NCBI GenBank assembly: GCA_039566865.1
Contig: CM076944.1
Location: forward strand, 5,354,501 to 5,418,500
DNA: 64,000 bases
Reading direction: 5' to 3'
Source of the DNA: Aurelia coerulea
Taxonomy: Eukaryota > Cnidaria > Scyphozoa > Semaeostomeae > Ulmaridae
The stretch's first letter is position 1. Every line of letters begins with the position of its first letter. The notes beneath the pieces were generated by a model. It saw nothing but the letters and a program-made list of their open reading frames with translations, was not told the origin of the DNA and did no database searches. Positions 47,848-58,685 of the stretch are shown here, in pieces. The position numbers and the translations under genes were made by a program.

Positions 47848-47976
47848 CTACAAAAGAAAGGAGCGAGAAATGATCAAAATATTACGATTCAAAATATTGA
47901 GTCTTCACTTTCACAAAAATCATTGAGCAAAGTTACTACAAGTTTTACAAGAAACTCTTTAATACGGGCTCGACGC

Positions 47977-48347
47977 CCCGGGGGGGGGGTAACTCCCATA
48001 CTTGACCTGACGGGATGTGCCGCTCAACAGGGTGTCCTTTTACGGTAAAAATTATGCGACAGGTGTCCTTTTCTAACGAAAGTTATGCGACAGGGTATTA
48101 TAATAGGTAAAAAATTTATGCGACAGGGTATCACAAGCAAAAATTACGTTGTACACTATGTTTGTGATGCAAAATTTTTATGCGACAGGGTATCACAAGC
48201 AAAAATTGCGTTCTACACTATATTTGAGATGCAAAATTTTTATGCGACAGGGTATACTTTTGGCCTATTTTTCATGCGACAGGGTGCAGGGTGTGAAGAG
48301 GTTTTCCGCACACCCCCGTCACTTCCCTATTGAAGTACCCCCCCGGG
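47977..48347. mobile_element. G/C-run-bounded element, tandem TATGCGACAGGGTATC (371 bp)
   Basis: CCCGGGGGGGGGTAACTCCC at the left; AAGTACCCCCCCGGG at the right. Perfect CTCGACGC 8-bp duplication. The interior is tandem units ending tatgcgacagggtatcaca, one about 62 bp long repeated twice almost exactly at 48116-48240. Open frames here are repeat artefacts. Confidence 0.85.
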
Positions 48348-48843
48348 CTCGACGCACACATCATCAAAAGATTAAGAGACTCGAGCTGATTGGTTGATAG
48401 CAGCAAATCCATTTTGCTGAACAAGTTTACCTGTATAAATATGGTTTTATTATTATTATTATTATAGCACTGCAAAAATATTACTTAAACAAAAATTGCT
48501 ATAAATAAATTGCTCCAGAAACTTGTTCCTTATCTAGGGAAGATTTGCTGTGCTTTATAATCGATGTTACTTGAGTAATGACGAAGCGGAGGCATGATTT
48601 GTTGACAAAGATGGTTGTGGAAATTTTCACAAAGGCACACGAGATCCTCCACTGAAACACAATATACGAGATTTTCAGGCCTGTTCTAAGAAGCTGTCAA
48701 GAAACTTCAGCCTCAAAATCAGATTTTTAGAAACTTCCAGAACTGGGTCAATCATCTAGTTTCATGCAAATAAATTGGTATAATAAAGAACGTATAGCTC
48801 TACTGGACATGTGTAAAGTCTAGAGCTTTTCTCGAATTGAGTC

Positions 48844-49380
48844 ATCATCATCATCATCATCAATAATTTATTTAATGTAGGCTAAGTAAAATAAAAAGAA
48901 TAGCTAAATTACAGCTAATTTAGGCCTACTTTACAAAAATTTACAAAATTTACAAATTCATTCCTAAAGCTAATCAATAAAAACATTTAGTGGATTATAT
49001 ACAAGATAAAAGCATGCCTTCCCTACGAGGTACGGAGTGACGCCCACCTCCCAGAGAGACGGCGGACACACCACGCGAGGGAACCCCCACATGCATATCC
49101 TAAGCTGCGGTCGCCGCTAGGGAGCAATTTCCCAGTTCAACCGCAGCCCAGTGCCTGCATCGTGAAGGGGACCTCACATCCCGCACAGCACATCCCCCAG
49201 CCCAACGGGAAGCAGCGCACCGCCCCCATCCTCGCGAGAAGGCCCATGAAATGTTTATCATGTTAGAAACAACTGAGTCATAGAAAGACAGATAAATCAT
49301 TTTTAAGGAATCTTTCAAACGACGACCTAGACTCATTACATAAGTCTCAGCATCGCTCATTGAATTGAATGGTTATCTGA
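48844..49380 (-). mobile_element. Probable LINE 3' fragment with GAT tail
   Basis: On the minus strand this reads into ATTAAATAAATTATTGATG and a run of GAT triplets, the kind of simple tail seen at LINE 3' ends. Upstream, 49020-49250 is sharply more GC-rich than its surroundings. A minus-strand open frame (49360-49100) starts MSDAETYVMSLGRRLKDSL; I do not recognise it, and the upstream boundary is uncertain. Confidence 0.45.
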
Positions 49381-49497
49381 GAGGAAACAAAAAATCAGAT
49401 TAAAAATGTTGAACGAATACAAGGAATCACGTCGTAAGTCTAACAACAACCAACAAAGAAAATCAATTTGAAAGAGCGAGTTTAGAATCTTGCATAC

Positions 49498-49572
49498 CTG
49501 GCGAGCACAGATACCAATGGTGATATGAATGAATTCATATAATCAGTTGCTGGTTCATAAGCTTTGTTTAAT
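49498..49572 (-). CDS. ATG9: ATG9 exon b
   Basis: This 75-bp exon has acceptor ttttttcttccag and donor gtatgc. It begins with the last base of a split arginine codon and ends with two bases (AG) of another. It reads LNKAYEPATDYMNSFISPL and continues to VSVLA. This corresponds to the family segment with an N-R-G-Y-K-P-A-like motif followed by the start of a hydrophobic helix. Intron to the previous exon is 4445 bp; intron to the next is 1650 bp. Confidence 0.92.
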
Positions 49573-50964
49573 CTGGAAGAAAAAAACAGGGTAGCTACAT
49601 AATACTGATCATAAAAATAAGTTGACACTGGGCAAAAAGAATAATAATTTAATATGATGCATAATTCGAAGACTTTACCAAATCATTTTTCCACGATTAT
49701 AACGAATACAAGGGAAAATTCTAGAAATATTGCTGTTCCAAAAACCTATTCTGAATGCATATGGTGCAATGATACGCAACAGGAGGTATTTCGACACATA
49801 GAGATTGTCATGCAAAAACGGTTCCACACAAGGAATCAAAATCTTTCGAATTCATTTTCGTCTTGTTGCAGGCTGTCCAATTCGAAATGCATTACAATTC
49901 ACTCATTTTGAATAAAACTCCAAAACTTCTTTGACAAACCCAGTATATTTCGTGGACCACTCAGTAAACAGATCCTCATAGAAAATTAGAGCTCCCCAAT
50001 CAAAGGCGGGTCGTAGGGGTATCAAGAACCGTAAAACTGCAAAATATGTCAGAAAAACCGAACAACCACCATTAAATTCAGCTAAAACCGTCATAACGTC
50101 TTTCCGCACTTTGGAAATATAACCTTAGTTTTATATCGCTTACGACTGCCTCGTTATCATTTTTGTGACCTCAGAAACTGAAACCTAATTGGAACTGGAA
50201 CGTCAACTCTTCCCCCTGAAAATTCCATCGTCTGCGTTCTAGTCAAACTGAATTCAGGACTTGAGTTTCTGAAACATCTAGGGACATGTTCTTCGGTAAA
50301 TGAAGTTGATTTTTCGAATTTTTCTTCGATATTTCCAACGCAATACACAACTCCTCATACACTTCCTATACAAAACACACTAACTCGGCCAGGTGTTTAA
50401 CTACAAGTACCAGCATGCCTTGCGCACCGCACTGGTGGTGACGTAATCATGGGAATGGTCTATTGTTCGTAGCATTATCTTCAATTTTTTAATAATTTGA
50501 CTTGTCGGATGAAATTTAGCGAAGAAGGGACCGGAAAACCATTCTAAAAGAGGCTCAAAACCGCGAGTCGTCAGCCCCTACGACCGCCACAATAAAGTCC
50601 TTTTGTAAACGAAGTCGGAAGTTGGAAATAAACGAAAGGTGTAAATAAGTCAACACAAAGAGCCGAAACCCGAAGTGCCGTGGAAACTTCTCTGTCGATT
50701 TGACCGGAGTTTTAAAGAGCTTTTCTTGGTGTAAATGGATTTTCAGTAACCGCTACGTAGCGAGCCTGTGATGAACAATACTGTCACCAATACTCTTTTA
50801 ATCTTCACATCGTACAAAGTTACTTGTTAATCCTGTCTTTCCTGGATTTGAAACAGAGATTATTGACCACAAACGTCCTGAGTCAAAATACAGTTACAGC
50901 CAAACAAAGCATCTTCTGATTTTGAAATATGTTTCGAGTCCTTTCGGGGACGTAAGAAGCATCT

Positions 50965-51110
50965 CAAACTTGGGGAGCACGACACTTCAAGGGCACTACT
51001 TTTCCCCTAAGGCTAAAGGGGACACTTCCTGAAAATAAAAAGGGCACTTCTTTGTTTATTGCAAAATCTTGGGGGGCACGTGCCCCCAATGCCCCCGGTT
51101 CCTACGCCTA
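50965..51110. repeat. GGGGGCACGTGCCCCC repeat, copy 2
   Basis: Ends ggcacgtgcccccaatgccc, then ccggttcctacgcctatg. A tcctacgcctatg end also occurs at 44147-44159 without the rest, so these are probably ends of one hAT-like family. Confidence 0.5.
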
Positions 51111-52270
51111 TGAGTCCTTTTTTATGTTTGTCGAAGAAGCATCTTCCAAGTAATACCAAGTCAAGAAACTATGAGACTGATCTATGCGTCCCTCTAATGA
51201 AAACGACTAATGAGCAGAAAGCATTCTCATATCGCGGTGCTTTTAATGTCAATTATGAACCATGTATTTTTTTCTAAAGTTTTAGTTTTACAATAATCTA
51301 ACTTTAAATATAGTGCACGTCTTTTATGAGAAACTAGGGTAGTACCAAGATGGTCAAAATGTTTGCAATAATATTATAACAAAAACGTGTTTATGTTTTG
51401 CACATAATAGAACGCTAAACGCTATTTGTTCCTATATGATGTTTTCAATGTCAAGAACATAGCTGCAGCAGTGTTACAGACCAAATTGATAATTCGTGCA
51501 TTTAAAATATAAAAAACAAATTGAGAAAACTTTTTTGTACTAAAATGCGACAATGTTGAATTTTCGCGTTGAATTAAGAAACTTTTGATACTATGGCCTA
51601 ATCCAAATTTCTTTTTAAAAAATGCATAGTCTTAGCTGATAGTAAATGAAATGTAAAATGACGTGAAATGAAAAAAGGATTTTCACGACACAAAAAATCG
51701 TCAAATTTGGTTTTGGTTTTGAATCATTCGATATAGCCCATAGCATAGGTCTACAAACGCCACCTTTTTCTTAGGTTTTAATTCATCAAATCAAGTGGCT
51801 CTGTGATAAGATTAATCACAATCTAATTCTGAAACTTCTAAACCAGAGTCCTGGTTCACAGTGTCACACCTACTCCCGCATATTACTTGCACTACGGCGA
51901 ATACCTCAAAAGGATAACTCTAGGTCAACACCATTCTAACTTGAAACCAAAAGATATATTCTTCATGCTTCGTTAATGAAGAGTGATATGGATTCATTTA
52001 TTTTATCTTTTGAAAATAATATTGTAAAGGCATGCTCCAAATTTTCGCTCATGCCACAGCCAATAACGCACCGCTTTGTGTGTTAAGAATAAGAATAGTG
52101 AGCATATTCTTCCCTCGATCATGTGGTTTTCCTTCGTTCTTGCCTGCCCTCTCTGGGCCTCTGTACCAATCAGCTACTCATCAGCAATGCTTCTACTTTG
52201 AAGAAAAAGCGTCACTGCGTAGGAGCTGACAATTACACAAGGGGGAAAACAGTTAGAACTTGATTTGCAG
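51111..52270. other. No recognisable feature
   Basis: ATG9 intron sequence, AT-rich; no exon or element ends recognised. Confidence 0.35.
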
Positions 52271-52613
52271 CCTCGTCCTCATGGCCTTTTGTTATATTGG
52301 GATGGAGAAGAAAAGGCACTGGCATTGACTGGTCACATAAGCAATCTGATTAGCTATTGCCTTTCGCATCAATTATGATCAATTCAATTCAATGTGCTAC
52401 CTCGTTTCGTCTCCGTTCCCGAGAGGGGCATTTCACTCATTCGAAAAAGCGTACGAGATTTTTTCAGAACAAAAGGATTTTTACGGATTTTTGATGGATT
52501 CTTCTTGAAAACAAAAGGATTTTGACCGAAGGTGTACGAGATTTTTTGGGAGTGAAATGCCCCTCGTCCGTTCCAATCATCGTCCCAGTATGACACAAGG
52601 CCCTGGGGATGAG
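52271..52613. mobile_element. CCTCGTCCCCAGGG family element carrying a nested insertion
   Basis: cctcgtcctcatggcctttt at the left and ggccctggggatgagg at the right are inverted as in the 60-bp palindrome at 28598. It contains the 147-bp element at 52420-52566. Confidence 0.6.
52420..52566. mobile_element. Nested element with perfect 8-bp duplication (147 bp)
   Basis: CGAGAGGGGCATTTCACTC at the left, GAGTGAAATGCCCCTCG at the right; gtacgagattttt occurs in direct orientation near both ends. TCCGTTCC flanks both sides (52412-52419, 52567-52574). Confidence 0.8.
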
Positions 52614-52774
52614 GAAGTTTGGTTTGGTGACGGTGGAGTTCAGGCCAAACCGAGAGCAAACGAGGACGAAGGAAAGCCACATGATCAAGGCAAGAATATG
52701 CTGTATTACTATTGAGGAGCTAGCGTAAGAGATTGAGAGAAATTCTTTCGGCCTTTCGCTACCTCCTCCACAGA

Positions 52775-52857
52775 ACTATAAAAATTATTCCTCCGCAGGT
52801 ACATATTAGCTGCAGCGCTCCTCCATAGAAGCACACCAGCAGTGTATGGCTACCCAT
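52775..52857. mobile_element. Partial relative of the 16491 MITE
   Basis: Shares gcgctcctccatagaagcac, accagcagtgt and ggctacccatg with the right arm of 16491-16644; the left end is degraded. Confidence 0.6.
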
Positions 52858-54017
52858 GGTGTGAATGGGTATTACATCTTTCTTTGGACTGAATAGCTTC
52901 AAAGAAACTTTAGTTACTATGCTATAATAGACGATTACGGAAAAGATGGCGTGATTCCCCGTCTTGCTGAACCTGCTACCTAGAGTGAGATGAGTCGCCA
53001 ACCATTTGTAATTCCAGGCTAAAGGAATCACGAGGTATGGTAACATCGAATCACATCGAGGGGAAGGAAGACCAGGACACTGCTTCGATAAGCTTAGTTT
53101 GTCAATTTCCTAAAACAACCTTCGGATGCATGGTAGCAATTTAGAAAAGAAATTCAAATCGAGTGTTGCAGAGCGTTAAAATGAGAAGCGCTGAGAAGAA
53201 AGAAAGCCAGCCTGCTTTATAACGGACCATAACTTAACCTTAATCCGAACACAGGAAATCTTATAATCTATTGTAATCCAAAAACAAATTCTCGGTTTCC
53301 CGCAGTAAGATTACATTAATGCAGCAGAGATTCAATCAGATTTAAGCATCAATCGGGACTTAAGCATGCATCTTTGTACATTTGACACTATTCTATTCTC
53401 ATATTGGGCCGGGCCTTTACTTTACCAGAACAACTATCCAGAAAGATGTGAGATGTCCGGTGAAAGGTTTCAACTTAAAAAGACGAAATCTACAATTTGT
53501 GCTATTTGGGATCTGAATTGCTTGATTTTGAAATGAAAAGAGAAAGTCAACAGATGGAACACGGAAAAATAGACGTTTCTCAGTATACCTAACCGAAGCA
53601 AACTTTAAAAAGGCAATGCAAAGTGCAAAGTGAGAGCAAGAGGTTACATTTCCAAAAGCAGCAACGCCACCTCTATGATTCCTTCATCAACCTAAGCACG
53701 CGAGAATGCACACACTCTGAAGTTTGAAAGGCTTCAATATGCCAATAACTTAGACTGTTTTCCTTTCTTGCATCTGCCATTTTGATATCACTTTGGCACA
53801 CGAGAAGACAGAAAAGTTGCAATATACTGAATGAAACAAATCTGAGACACCCAAGGATGCCGGACGGGGCACATTTTTAGAGGGACAAAACTGCAAATTC
53901 GAGGGCAAAACAATAGGAAAATGACATATTTAAGCCATTTTCGAGACCCCCCGCCCCCTCTCCGGCGTTCCTGGAGTGGAGACACCACGTCAACTTACAT
54001 CGAGAAGAAGAACATAC

Positions 54018-54080
54018 CTTGCTTGGAACTCATGGTCAAGTTCATTCAAATGTCTTAGATACAATCGACCATACGGGGAC
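54018..54080 (-). CDS. ATG9: ATG9 exon a (first visible exon)
   Basis: This 63-bp exon follows a pyrimidine-rich acceptor (ttttgttttgtag) and ends at a gtatgt donor. Its first base completes a codon split with an unseen upstream exon and its last two bases (AG) begin the next split codon. It reads SPYGRLYLRHLNELDHEFQA, matching the conserved ATG9 stretch that in vertebrates reads approximately LYGRCYLRHFNELEHEL. This cytosolic segment lies between the N-terminal membrane region and the later membrane-embedded helices. The flanking upstream sequence is transposon-derived and I could not find the preceding exon. Confidence 0.9.
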
Positions 54081-54302
54081 CTACAAAACAAAAAAAACAA
54101 GTTACTAGAGAAGAAATCTTTTCAGAAGTTGAATTCCATTACATAATTGCCTTTGCATAAATATTCTTGAGTTACACTCACTGCTAAAGATCTATGTTTT
54201 CAGCCTATCAAAGCTGCTCCTTTTCAAAAGGAATCTCTTTCTTCTCAAGAATCTAAAAATCATATACGGAAAAAATTCGGATGCAAAAAGATAAGAGATT
54301 TA

Positions 54303-54420
54303 GCACACTGAGGCCTTCCTGACGTACATCTTCGTCAGAGTGTGACATACAAATAAGAAGCTCAGCATATAAGTCACACTCCGATGAAGAAATATCACAT
54401 AGCTAAAGTCAACAGTGTGC
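54303..54420. mobile_element. Palindromic MITE (118 bp)
   Basis: TA-flanked GCACACTG...CAGTGTGC, with inner acatcttcgtcagagtgtgac / gtcacactccgatgaag arms. It abuts the next element, separated by 6 bp. Confidence 0.7.
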
Positions 54421-54426
54421 TAAATA

Positions 54427-54896
54427 CAGTAAACACCCGCGTATAAGAACCTACAATTTTGCAAGTCAGCCTAACTAGGTTCTTATGTTTTGGGTATTTA
54501 GTGGGAAACGAGGTAGTTTAGGTTCTTAAATTGGTTCTTATTTTATTCATAGCTTTCAGGAATTTCATTTCTTCAGATTCAAACTTCAGGCCTATTATTT
54601 ACTGCCAGTTCACATCAGTTGAGTTTATGAGATACATTCCCCAACAGAAATTTGTGGAAGAATCAGAAATGCTTATATAATCCAGAGAAAATCTATTTAA
54701 AACTTCTCATCGGGTAATATAAACAGTTTTTATTCTTCCACAAACTTTTAATGTGAATAAGACCCCATGCTCTCTAAAAATAAGAACCTATTTCAAATTC
54801 CAGGCTGAATGGGTTCTTATATAAGTGAGGTTTAATTGCAAAATTGCAGCCTGTAGGTTCTCAATCCATTAGGTTCTTATACGCGGGTTTTTACTG
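54427..54896. mobile_element. Tc1/mariner-type MITE, CAGTAAACACCCGCGTATAA ends (470 bp)
   Basis: TA-flanked. The left CAGTAAACACCCGCGTATAA is mirrored by ttatacgcgggtttttactg; aggttcttat / ataagaacct words recur inside. No transposase. Confidence 0.8.
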
Positions 54897-54898
54897 TA

Positions 54899-55211
54899 CA
54901 TACACTATAGAATGCGCAAAGTTTATGTGTGATATTTCAAATAAGCACAGTGCTGAATTTTTCAGCAATATGTTCCAACTAGCTGGTGAAAAACACAACA
55001 TCCAAACTCGACAAGCCACCTCCAAAAAATTCTACGTTTCAAAAGCCAGAACGCACTATAAAGGAAACTTCATTTCAAAAGTTGGCGTTAAGATCTGGAA
55101 AAATTTACCCCAAAACCTTAGAAATTTACCCCCAAAGAAAATTTTCAGAATGCGTTCAGAACAATTTTTGCTGCAAACTTATTGATTACAGGCTATCTAA
55201 CAATCCATTGA
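54899..55211 (+). mobile_element. LINE ORF2 C-terminal fragment
   Basis: A plus-strand open frame ending TTTTGCTGCAAACTTATTGA encodes SAEFFSNMFQ, then HNIQTRQA, FYVSKARTHY, and GVKIWKNLPQNLRNLPPKKI before FLLQTY and a stop. A run of HNTR, then a GxxIWNxIP and LRxLPxxxFK pattern, is the usual end of non-LTR reverse transcriptase proteins. The upstream part is absent, so the copy is 5'-truncated. Its 3' untranslated region is split by three later insertions and resumes at 58618-58685 and 63317. Confidence 0.7.
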
Positions 55212-55220
55212 ACCCCAACC

Positions 55221-55822
55221 AACAAGAGCAGATTTTGTAATACAATAGCAACAGTTGCGTTTGATTGACACCTCAATTCAAAGCGATTAGCGGCTGCAGA
55301 CAAAGGAAATTCTCTCAACCAGTAATTCAAAACAAACAAAGCCGCAAAAGTTTCCCCAAAACTGGTAGGGCAAACTCTCGCCTTGTGCAAGCGAAAGATG
55401 GTTTTTAAGGGAAGTTATGTGCTTATAGCGAAAGAAGAAGGGTAAATCTAAAGTTCTGTCGCTTAGATTATGTTTATTTGATTTAGGAGCTGTTTTGTAA
55501 TCGTTTTATTTTAAGCCCTAAAGACGCGAGAATTACAATGCCTTCTGCTCCGCTCCTGAATCAAATACATATAATCTATGCGACAGAACTTTAGATTTAC
55601 CCTTCTTCTTTTGCTATAAGCACATAACTTCCCTTAAAAACCCCTCTTTCGCTTGCACAAGGCGAGAGTTTGCCGTACCAGTTTTGGGGAAACCTTTGCC
55701 GCTTTGTTTGTTTTGAATTATTGGTTGAGAGAATTTCCTTTGTCTGCAGCCGCTAATCGCTTTGAATTGAGGTGTCAATCAAACGCAACTTTTGCTATTG
55801 TATTACAAAATCTGCTCTTGTT
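55221..55822. mobile_element. Foldback element 3, perfect 9-bp duplication (602 bp)
   Basis: Long arms (about 270 bp) start AACAAGAGCAGATTTTG and mirror each other around a loop near 55492-55547. ACCCCAACC flanks both ends (55212-55220, 55823-55831). The two longest open frames are the same arm read on opposite strands. The duplication length and long inverted repeats fit a Mutator-like or Foldback-type non-autonomous element. Confidence 0.85.
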
Positions 55823-56833
55823 ACCCCAACCCAGCATAGCCTCCAAATCTTTTCTTTTGTCCGAAGTTCCCCTGGGACGCTGACTCATCCTCTGATCAGA
55901 TTGCTTTTTCTCCTAAAATTGACCAATCAGGTGCCGTCATTTCATTACTTCCGCGTTTCGCAGCTAGATTTAGGCCATTTTGAGTACCCCCCAATAAAAA
56001 AATATTGCACGCTTGAATAAATCGAATTTTTTGAAAATTTCAACGGGAAAAGGAAGCTTATACATAGGACCACAAGTGTTCATGTAACCCCCTTGCCATC
56101 ACCTAGGATTGAAAAATTACGGCGATTTGAATGTTTGTCTTTGGTATTTTTTCAAACAGGTAGCGGCATCCTGCTCGCCCTCCCCCCAAAAATTAGTTTT
56201 TTTTAGCAAAATTATCAACAATATACATATTTCCATGAATAATTCTTCCGAAATTTCCGAAATTTGCCCTTTACTTCGCCTTGACTTGCGAATTTGCGAC
56301 ACCTCCAAACTCTGTCCTTCTTCCCTGTATAGCAACTTATGCCTCTCTCTGGTCTGGACGCAACATAACAGGAAAAGGCGGGAAAAGTGGCGGTGTCGTC
56401 ATGTTTTTGTTGGTAAAATCATTTATCGTCTCAACTGTTTCTTTAAAAATGGGGAAAGGAAAAGAATAATCTCGTTTAAATGCAATGCATACTGACTGGA
56501 AGAGCTTGACAACAGTTTTATTAAAATCTGAAAGCGCGTCTTAGACTTGGCAACATCTTCTTCAAAGCATTCACATCATTGAAAGAAACACGCCATGAAC
56601 AAACTTTTCGCATTGAGTGCCTGATGATATGTTTCGACAAGAGAGAATATACAAGAATCTTGCCAACTAAAATCAAAAGTCTACCTCTGTATCAAAAGGT
56701 TTGTTGGAGTTGTAAAAACAAAATAAATTTCACAGACAACAATTACCAACAATTGCATTACATGTATTCTTTCTGTAAGAAGCTGCTTTTAAGAAACGCA
56801 ACCCTCAGATCGCCAAATATTATTAGAAACTGC

Positions 56834-57227
56834 TGTACACATACTTTTTTATAAGAAACTAAGAATTGGGTCAGTGCTGAAAGCTCCTTAAAAGAATTTC
56901 AGTACTCTGAGTTTGTTAGAGGTTCCATAACAATCTTCATGTTCCTTACTACCCTGGGTACCAGCCTCTCTAACATAGAGAGGCTGGTACCCAGGGTAGT
57001 TCCTTACTTGTGCCCTCGTGAACATTAAAAAAACAAGGTTTTTGAAGCCTTTCCAATGCAAAGCATTACAGGAAACAAGTGAAAATAAAATAAAGATATG
57101 TCAAGGATTTCCTTAATCTTTATAAACAAATTGTTTCTTAAGTTATATTTTCCCAGTGTTGGAGTTTTGCAATTTTTGGCGATCTGAGAGTTGAGTTTTT
57201 TACCCTTTCTTATAAAAAAATACGTGT
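56834..57227. repeat. CACGTATTTTT module inside foldback element 1
   Basis: Begins cacatacttttttataagaa and ends ttcttataaaaaaatacgtg. Aligns by eye with 62027-62390 and with the solitary MITE at 11348. It carries the 49-bp palindrome. Confidence 0.65.
56950..56998. mobile_element. 49-bp perfect palindrome with 9-bp duplication
   Basis: Two 22-bp arms, TACCCTGGGTACCAGCCTCT plus CT and the exact complement, around a 5-bp loop aacat. GTTCCTTAC flanks both sides (56941-56949, 56999-57007). The related module at 62027-62390 lacks it, giving the empty site. Confidence 0.85.
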
Positions 57228-58685
57228 TCTGGGAAAAAACTATTTATTATGATAGAGGAAGTCCTTAGGATATTTTACTTCATTTTCACTTGGTTATTGT
57301 ATCATGTTGCTCGAAAGGGGCTCGGAAGGTACTTGAGAAAAGTCTAAATAAACATTAGAAAGGCTTCAAAAACATTGTCTCGAAATGTTCACGGGGCACA
57401 GGTAGTAAACATGAAGATTGTTATATGTCTAAACATTGGAAAGGCTTCAAAAACTTTTGTTTTCAAATGTTCACGGGGGCACAAGTAAACTTTGAGTAGC
57501 TACTCAAAATCTGATAATCTTAAGAAAAATTTAGTACTTTCACAACTGGCCCAAATTTTTATTTTCTTATAAACTCGTGCACTAACTTTTACAACAAACT
57601 TGACCCAAGTTCTTCCCGGGGTAAAAGTTTCTCCTAGATTTCTTAATTCTTTACAAAATTGAATTTTACAATTTCACACAGCACAGGCGGCTTCTTTCTT
57701 GTAAAAATTTAGCGGAAATCGTTGTCAAATAGTTATTTGATAAGAATGTAAGAATTTGAAATGCCCTCATTGCAAGACGAAGTAGAAGGAAAACTTACTT
57801 CATCGTGATCTTGATCGCTCCTGATGCAATGCCGTCGTCTTCTTTGAGAATTGTTTGCAATGCTGTCAATTTGGTTTCACTCACATTCCATCCCAAGCGC
57901 AGGAATTAAAGATATGTGCAGTTATCTCGATACTTTGCTTCAACTTCATTGGTAATCGACCATCTTCTTATAGATTTGTGAACAAATAGTTGAGACGATA
58001 AATGATTTTACCAACAAAAACATGACGACACCGCCACCGTTGTTAAAGATTTCTTTTCCCGCCTTTTCCTGTTATGTTGGGTCCAGACCAGAGAGAGGCA
58101 TAAGTTGTCATCCAGGGAAGAAGGACAGAGTTTGGAGGTGTCGCAAATTCGCAAGTCAAGGCGAAGTAAAGCGCAAATTTCGGAAATTTCGGAAGAATTA
58201 TTCATGGAAATATGTATATTTTTGATAATTTTGCTAAAAAAAAACTAATTTTTGGGGGGAGGGCGAGCAGGATGCCGCTACCTGTTTGAAAAAATACCAA
58301 AGACAAACATTCAAATCGCCGTAATTTTTCAATCCTAGGTGATGGCAAGGGGGTTACATGAACACTTGTGGTCCTACGTAGGAGCTTCCTTTTCCCGTTG
58401 AAATTTTCAAAAAATTCGATTTATTCGAGCGTGCAATATTTTTTTATTGGGGGGTACTCAAAATGGCCTAAATCTAGCTGCGAAACGCGGAAGTAATGAA
58501 ATGACGGCACCTGATTGGTCAATTTTAGGAGAAAAAGCAATCTGATCAGAGGATGAGTCAGCGTCCCAGGGGAACTTCGGACAAAAGAAAAGATTTGGAG
58601 GCTATGTTCCCCAACCCTCTTTCTTGGACTTTCTTTTTTGCTTCCTTTTCCTCTGTTTCTTCCCAACTGGTCTTCGTTCTGAGTA

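Larger units (their letters stand above)
33168..54080 (-). other. ATG9: ATG9 gene, C-terminal ten exons (gene span)
   Basis: Ten minus-strand segments with canonical splice signals translate into consecutive pieces of an ATG9 autophagy protein and keep one reading frame throughout. Exons, 5' to 3': 54080-54018, 49572-49498, 47847-47697, 43400-43305, 41840-41802, 40329-40066, 38140-38074, 35496-35429, 34783-34655, 33344-33168. Together they encode about 375 residues and a stop. ATG9 is the multi-spanning membrane protein of the core autophagy machinery; family knowledge describes a trimeric lipid scramblase carried on Golgi/endosome-derived vesicles that seed the phagophore. Compared with the vertebrate ATG9A sequence as I recall it, the N-terminal half is missing, so the 5' exons probably lie beyond 64000. 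The C-terminal tail is clearly shorter than in vertebrates. I cannot say whether this is the only ATG9 paralogue in the genome. Confidence 0.93.
55833..58608. mobile_element. Foldback element 1, perfect 9-bp duplication (2776 bp)
   Basis: Outer arms of about 610 bp (55833-56444 and 57974-58608) start AGCATAGCCTCCAAATCTTT and its complement. CCCCAACCC flanks both ends (55824-55832, 58609-58617), the first overlapping the target duplication of element 3. The interior holds inverted copies of the CACGTATTTTT/aagaaact module (56834-57227 and about 57300-57585). No transposase is encoded. Confidence 0.88.

Noticed and set aside
55653..56020. Small secreted or membrane proteins in opposed frames
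   Set aside because: The same peptide (FGETFAALFVLNYWLREFPL) is encoded on the other strand at 55390-55193, as expected for mirrored arms; not evidence for genes.
57799..57879. Upstream coding exon of ATG9 joined to exon a
   Set aside because: Donor and phase fit, but the acceptor (gtgag) is poor, the residues do not match the family and the segment lies inside a transposable palindrome. Kept only as a finding.
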